Below, piece by piece: positions 59,300 through 64,000 of a DNA stretch of 64,000 nucleotides. Origin of the DNA: Amoebidium appalachense (Eukaryota; Ichthyosporea); the NCBI GenBank assembly GCA_963693365.1, contig CAVNZM010000016.1:4216001-4280000 (forward strand). The letters are read 5' to 3'. The translations under genes were made by a program, and so were the position numbers. How positions within the stretch are numbered: position 1 is the first letter of the stretch; each line of letters starts with the position of its first letter. A model generated the notes under the pieces. It searched no databases, was not told where the DNA came from, and worked only from the letters and a program-made list of their open reading frames with translations.

Positions 59300-60585
59300 A
59301 AAGTAGAAGCGTGGCCACTAAAACCTTTTATTAGCACTCAGTGTACCGTATATAATAAAACATACATGTGTACACGACTGTGATTCATCGATAGATCTGC
59401 CGCGCAGGAGTCGGCTGAGTCGCCGGGATGTATCAGGACCGTCACGGCCGGTCGACAAGGCTCAGCCATGCAGAAGGCTTTCATGAATCTGCTGCCCGTG
59501 GGCGAAAGTCTTGCAAGATCGACGTGTGTGTGTGTGGTGTGTGTGTGTGTGTTTCTTTTGTGCCTGGTTCATGTGGCAGTGTATGCTAGCGCTGCACGTC
59601 TGCCACACGGTTTGCGCATACGGCATACCACATTCCGAACGTCTTCTGCGCTTCGCGGCTTTCCATTGGCGGCCGCATGCTTATGACATTGAATTCCAGG
59701 GTTTTGCTTTCGCAAAATGCATACCACTTTCATCATATCAAATCGCATAAACAAGCCCCTCACATGCACACACACATATACACACACGTATGCACGCACG
59801 CACACATATACACACATATATGTTTGTTTTCTATATGTACATCTACTAGGATTAAGCTGTGGCGCATGCCAGCACAGTACTCGCGGCCGCGCGCCTGGGT
59901 CGCTAACTTATTTTGCCGGCAAGATTCCACCTGCTTTCCAAATTTGAACGTGCTGAATTCCATCGTGACGTCAGAGTATCTTATTTCAACTCTTGCCAAA
60001 AATTTTGTTGCCGACATATTTCAACTCAATCCGACAATTTCTTCCCCGCGATCGCGATTGCCAAATTTGGCACTACTTATTTTGCCCTTTTTGTACTTGA
60101 TCGAGGCTTCCTTGCAAGTTGCAACTGTATTGCTTTTCATTATCCCCTGGGGTACCAAGTCATGGGCTCACAGCTGCAGTTACCTTCTTGATAGTATAAC
60201 CTCCATATACACGAAATGCATAAATAACTAATAGAAAAATAGGTGAAATAGGTATTACTTGTTTGTCTTTTTTCCAGTTCTTCAAAATATTGTTATAATT
60301 AGTTGCCCCTTCGGTCATTCAAGTACAGACTACAGAACAGAGAGCTCTCACTCATGGACCGTGGTATGGATGCATGTGTGGATAATATTCACTAGTGTTT
60401 CCTATTGGTTGGTTTGTTTACTCTGAACGGATTGGTGCAAATGGACAGCCGAACTTTCCATTGGTCGAAGCTGCAAAAATGGCGCTAGGCCCTTGCAAAA
60501 ATATCCTGCATATCTTTTGATATTCAGGGGCCAATTCGATATTTGATACATCTCGTGATATTTAGGGGTTAGGCAGGATATATCG
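59300..60585. other. Intergenic region, nothing recognised
   Basis: Mixed composition with a short ACAC/ATAC stretch at 59,765-59,822. A 184-codon plus-strand ORF at 59,677-60,231 begins inside simple sequence and resembles no protein I know. Confidence 0.45.
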
Positions 60586-60589
60586 ACTG

Positions 60590-61045
60590 ACACCGTACTG
60601 ATCATTATCGCTTTTTGGGAGCTTTGGCAGGATACATTTCTCCTGCTGTACGTATGGATACCACCCTAGTAGATAAGTCTGTATGGTGCTCTGATGTTGA
60701 TATTGCCTGGGAAGTTGTGCAGTGGCGTTGTAATTCTTGTTTTCATCGCCGCTGGTGCCACCTTTGTGCTGAACTTTTTAATCGCGAGCATGTTGATAGG
60801 TGTGAGTTTTTATGTCGCGTTTTACCTCTTTCCCTACGGGTGTCTGCTACACTAGCTGGCAATGTGAACACTTTAGACTTTTTGTTGAATTCTGTTGGTC
60901 GTCACATTGAGTATTTATATGATTTTCACACAGTGTCCAGGTATCTCAGTATGCTAACTCGTGAAGTTTTTATTGCCTTCTCAGCACGGTATGCCGTGCA
61001 TACTTGCATATCTTTCCGTCGAATAAATCCAGTCAAAAGAAGACA
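60590..61045 (+). mobile_element. 5'-truncated LINE copy
   Basis: Colinear with 48,330-48,805, from ACCGTACTGATCATTATCGC to AATAAATCCAGTCAAAAGAA. It keeps the zinc motif (CNSCFHRRWCHLC, HVDRC). Compared with the large copy it lacks several short insertions and encodes a longer open frame, so it may be nearer the ancestral sequence. Confidence 0.9.
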
Positions 61046-61487
61046 GATATTCAGGGGACGGATAAAAAAATGATATATCATAAATATCTTTCGGGGCATG
61101 ATATATCCCGGTTTTAGAAACGGGATATAACCCTTGCTTTCAATGTAAAAATATGGTGAAAAACTCAACAAAAAGTTACAGAAAACTCACATTTCGCACT
61201 TCCTGCACTACCAAATCTTTTTTTTTAAGCCTAAAAAGGGCCTAAAAGCGACCGGATTGCTTCAGATTGCCCTTTGATTGACAACCTTTAGGTATATTAC
61301 TCCCTGAAGGGATCTCACCAAAATAGCGGAAATCGGAACAAATTCCCGTTTATTTCCTTATTTGGGTAAACGCAAAGATATTTTTCGTGATATTCAGGAA
61401 TCGGGATATTTCGACTTGATATTCAGGTCAAAGTCGAGATACTTTTGATATATCCTGTGATATTCTGGGGCCTTTAAGATATTTTCT

Positions 61488-61580
61488 ACTCGTGAAGTTT
61501 TTAATGTTTTCTCAGTATGCCGTGCATACTTGCATATCTTTCCGTTGAATAAATCCAGTCAAAAGTTTTTTTTTTTTTTT
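61488..61580 (+). repeat. LINE 3' end fragment (about 80 bp)
   Basis: ACTCGTGAAGTTTTTAATG to AATAAATCCAGTCAAAAG, then a T-run rather than an A-run. Confidence 0.85.
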
Positions 61581-61637
61581 CCAAATGATATTCAAGGGCT
61601 TTTGCCGGGATACTTTTTTCCCAATTCTTCACCATGG

Positions 61638-62495
61638 CAGGTATATAAAGGCTTTCGTTTTTTCTTTTTGTGGTGGGAAGGGGTCCCACTCAGGGGAACG
61701 TGATACTGTGTGTGTGTAGTGCGGCCTTGTCTATTCCTACTGTTGTGAGAGTGTGGGGACATCTCCCTTCCGCCGCGGAGTTTCTCGCGCCTTGAGGAGT
61801 GGTTTCTTCGACATCTGGTGGCCCACTAGTACTGCAACTTATGGTGACTTCTACACGCTATCTACGCTTCAAGAGTTATTGTTTGACGGTGGGCTGCTGC
61901 AACTTCTTCAACTGCTTCTGCGCTGCGTGAGTGGAGGGGTAGCTACTGGGTCGTCGAGGAGCTTTCCTTGTGGCTGCCGTGTTTTCAGCCTTCAGCAGTA
62001 TGGCAATGACTGGGTTTGCTTTCATGCATTCTGTAGTTGTGTTTTCCTGTGTGTCCTGCCACAACTAGGCCACCTTATCAAAGAGTTAGAGACAGTGTCT
62101 GCGGCTTTTCCAGGGGACGGGTCCGTGGGGATTGTTTTCTCGCTTGGATTTGGTCTGCATTCACTCTTTAAAGGGCCGACTTGCTTGCTGTGCCCCGGTA
62201 GGTTTTGAGACTGGGCCTGTTGCCAATGGGGGGCAGCAGTAAATGATGTCTTCTTGCGGAGTGTGGCCTGGTCATCATCGCTGCATATGACTAGTTGAGC
62301 AAACTAGTTTCACGCAACACGTGCACTTGTACCTTTGCCCGCTGGTGTCCTTTGGTCGTCTTGTTGTTTTATTTTTATTTCATCGCTGTGGCTCTTTCGA
62401 AGTCGGTTATTTTGGTGGTCATGTAGCCTGTGGCTGCACGTTGCCTTCATATCCACTGGACCACTGATCAATAAATCCCAGTCAAGAGGGAAAAA
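61638..62495 (+). mobile_element. Candidate non-autonomous retroposon using a LINE-like tail
   Basis: A TATA box (GGTATATAAAGG, 61,640) lies about 830 bases before CAATAAATCCCAGTCAAGAG plus an A-run (62,470-62,497), a variant of the LINE tail. Between them an open stretch (61,753-62,208) lacks an in-frame ATG at its beginning. Short GATATTCA(A/G)GGG segments flank both sides (61,587 and 62,498). This suggests a transcribed unit mobilised by the LINE machinery. A real gene is the alternative. Confidence 0.45.
61640..61651 (+). promoter_or_regulatory. TATA-box-like element
   Basis: GGTATATAAAGG upstream of the candidate retroposon unit. Confidence 0.4.
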
Positions 62496-62599
62496 AAAGA
62501 TATTCAGGGCAGCATTCGATATTTTCGTGATATATCCCGAATGATATTCAGGGCAAAAAACGGGATATTTTTGCAAGCTGAATGGCGCGCTCCCCGCCC

Positions 62600-63547
62600 G
62601 GCGGCCTTGGACGGGTGGGTCCGTGATCATCAGATTACGCCAGCACTGCAATCTTACAGACCAGAAAAACATATCATGCTCGTGAACACGATTAGGTTTT
62701 TTTACATGCTTAAGTTCTGTTGTTAAAATTTTGGGTAAGTCATCTAAGGCTCTATTCTATGTGACGTTGACAGATATACATGTTGTCGAGGGTCGGACGA
62801 GGGCCTGTGAACAGAAATTCGCCGATTGGTTCCGAGCGCACCTGGGTCCATGCCATGTCGTTTCAACATGTCTCGCTTCACTAAGTTACACTGTGTTGCA
62901 GGGCTCAGGCGACTATTTTTTCCAATCAGGTTATCCGAACATGATGTTGAAATTTCATTTTATTTTTCCTATACATGCTACTGGTGCTAAACTACTGACA
63001 GTAAACTAATATTAGCATTACATATGCTCTTTGTCGAAATTCGGAAATGTGTACAAATGTGCCATCAGTAGATGGTCCCCCCTGAGTCACAGCGGCAGTC
63101 CGTGACCATCACCCTTAAGCCAATAAAAACGTTGCACTATTTAACAGCCAATCACTACTCGAATGCGCACATTCTAAAAAGCATGGTCAGACTGGTCAGT
63201 GGTCACACACCCCCGGGCCCGGCCCACGGGGCCCCACTGGGCCACCCCTGCCCACGGTCGACCCCACAAGTGACTCATACTCATTCGAAAATGTTTATGT
63301 TTCAATGGTGCCATCACTGCCATGTCATATCAGCAGGGTGGGAACTTCCTTTTTTGGAACTGCAGCGGATGCCATTTTAGCAACACACTTTCCCCCTGTC
63401 TGGATGGCAGTAATAGAGCAGCCAACTGTTTTTAGGGGATATTTTTAATAGTTTTTGGCTGTATTTTAAGATCTTTAAATCGTGGGCCTAACTTCAAACA
63501 ATTTTCGGTGTTTCAGGGACCATATGGCATTGACACAAACAGCACCC

Positions 63548-63590
<43 letters not shown>

Positions 63591-63880
63591 TGACGCACAA
63601 TTCTGTGGCCATAAACCGCCTTTATAATAATTTTACAGCCTGGTACAGTACTCAGCCTGGCCGGCAAATGACGTTCGAACTCACTATCTCAATTATGTAG
63701 TTGTAATAAAACCAAGCAGCATGTAATAAATATATAAGCATACAGCAAGATGGCTTTCTTGATAGTACCGCACCAAATAAGAGTCTTTTCTTTTGTTGAC
63801 AGACATATGCGCTGCTCATATCGTAACTTACTTGATAAATGCTCTGCATTACAGTAACTACACCGACGTGCGATTATCAC
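62600..63880. other. Terminal region, C-run only
   Basis: Mixed sequence with no recognisable gene. A C-run of about 45 bases at 63,547-63,590. Confidence 0.5.
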
Positions 63881-63894
63881 TGCGATATCGACTC

Positions 63895-63932
63895 AAGGCC
63901 TCCTAAATAGGTGTGCTATTTAGGAGGCCTTG
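63895..63932. repeat. 38-bp hairpin insertion flanked by a 9-bp direct repeat
   Basis: AGGCCTCCTAAATAG and CTATTTAGGAGGCCT form a perfect stem with loop GTGTG. TATCGACTC occurs directly on both sides (63,886-63,894 and 63,933-63,941). Confidence 0.9.
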
Positions 63933-64000
63933 TATCGACTCCATGTCCATTATCTCCGATATACGGTCGGTGCACGTTGGCAGGACCAGGTTCATATAAA

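Larger units (their letters stand above)
60525..62580. repeat. Cluster of GATATTCAGGG / GGGATATATC motifs
   Basis: At least ten occurrences of GATATTCAGG-like or GATATATCC-like words at about 60,530, 60,556, 61,048, 61,095, 61,390, 61,415, 61,455, 61,587, 62,500 and 62,550. They fill the spaces between the LINE fragments. Confidence 0.7.

Noticed and set aside
59677-60231. 184-codon plus-strand ORF
   Set aside because: It starts in simple sequence, has no recognisable motif and no supporting splice or poly(A) signals.

Overview
The window is eukaryotic nuclear DNA, most likely from an alga or another protist. The evidence is a multi-exon spliced gene with GT-AG introns, a eukaryotic tRNA-Pro, chromovirus-type and LINE-type retroelements, and very large amounts of (GT)n, poly-G and poly-C. 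I cannot name the species. No operon, CRISPR array or bacterial feature is present.

Region 1, 1-23,778 (minus strand): one large gene that I identify as the WDR59/Sea3 subunit of the GATOR2/SEAC complex, which acts in amino-acid signalling to TORC1. I could place 21 exons, about 2.26 kb of coding sequence. Their splice phases agree across 18 of the 20 exon junctions. The N-terminal WD40 propeller is encoded by about 12.7-23.8 kb and the RWD domain by about 6.9-10.5 kb. The serine-rich middle and the start of the C-terminal part lie at about 1-6.2 kb. The C-terminal zinc-binding exons lie beyond the left edge. The introns are filled with microsatellites, poly-G/poly-C and more than a dozen copies of a short dispersed repeat (families A and B), all in one orientation. 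A tRNA-Pro(AGG) gene sits in one intron. A small exon has been tandemly copied five times at 3.4-4.25 kb.

Region 2, about 24.38-48.81 kb: a stack of nested mobile elements. The host is a decayed non-LTR retrotransposon (LINE) on the plus strand. A chromovirus-like Ty3/gypsy element on the minus strand is inserted in it, with LTRs 25,609-26,338 and 46,266-46,980 and the 5-bp target duplication GTTTC. Its RNase H domain is interrupted by a smaller plus-strand LTR element at 28,636-32,262, with the 5-bp duplication GAGTG. About 9.3 kb of unrelated DNA (about 35.17-44.46 kb) separates its gag from its pol. That DNA holds a 182-bp satellite, other tandem repeats, a 495-bp duplication and one ORF of unknown function.

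Region 3, 48.8-64 kb: mostly non-coding. It holds a probable small two-exon gene encoding a protein with a KRVTF protein-phosphatase-1 docking motif (51.44-52.24 kb), several LINE 3'-tail fragments, and a candidate Harbinger-type element with TTA duplications (57,965-59,284). It also holds two striking hairpins, a cluster of GATATTCAGGG motifs, and further G/C homopolymer and (AC)n blocks.

The only host functions supported here are WDR59 (nutrient signalling), tRNA-Pro and the putative PP1-binding protein. Nothing suggests that they cooperate. Exon boundaries were worked out by eye and may be off by a few bases.
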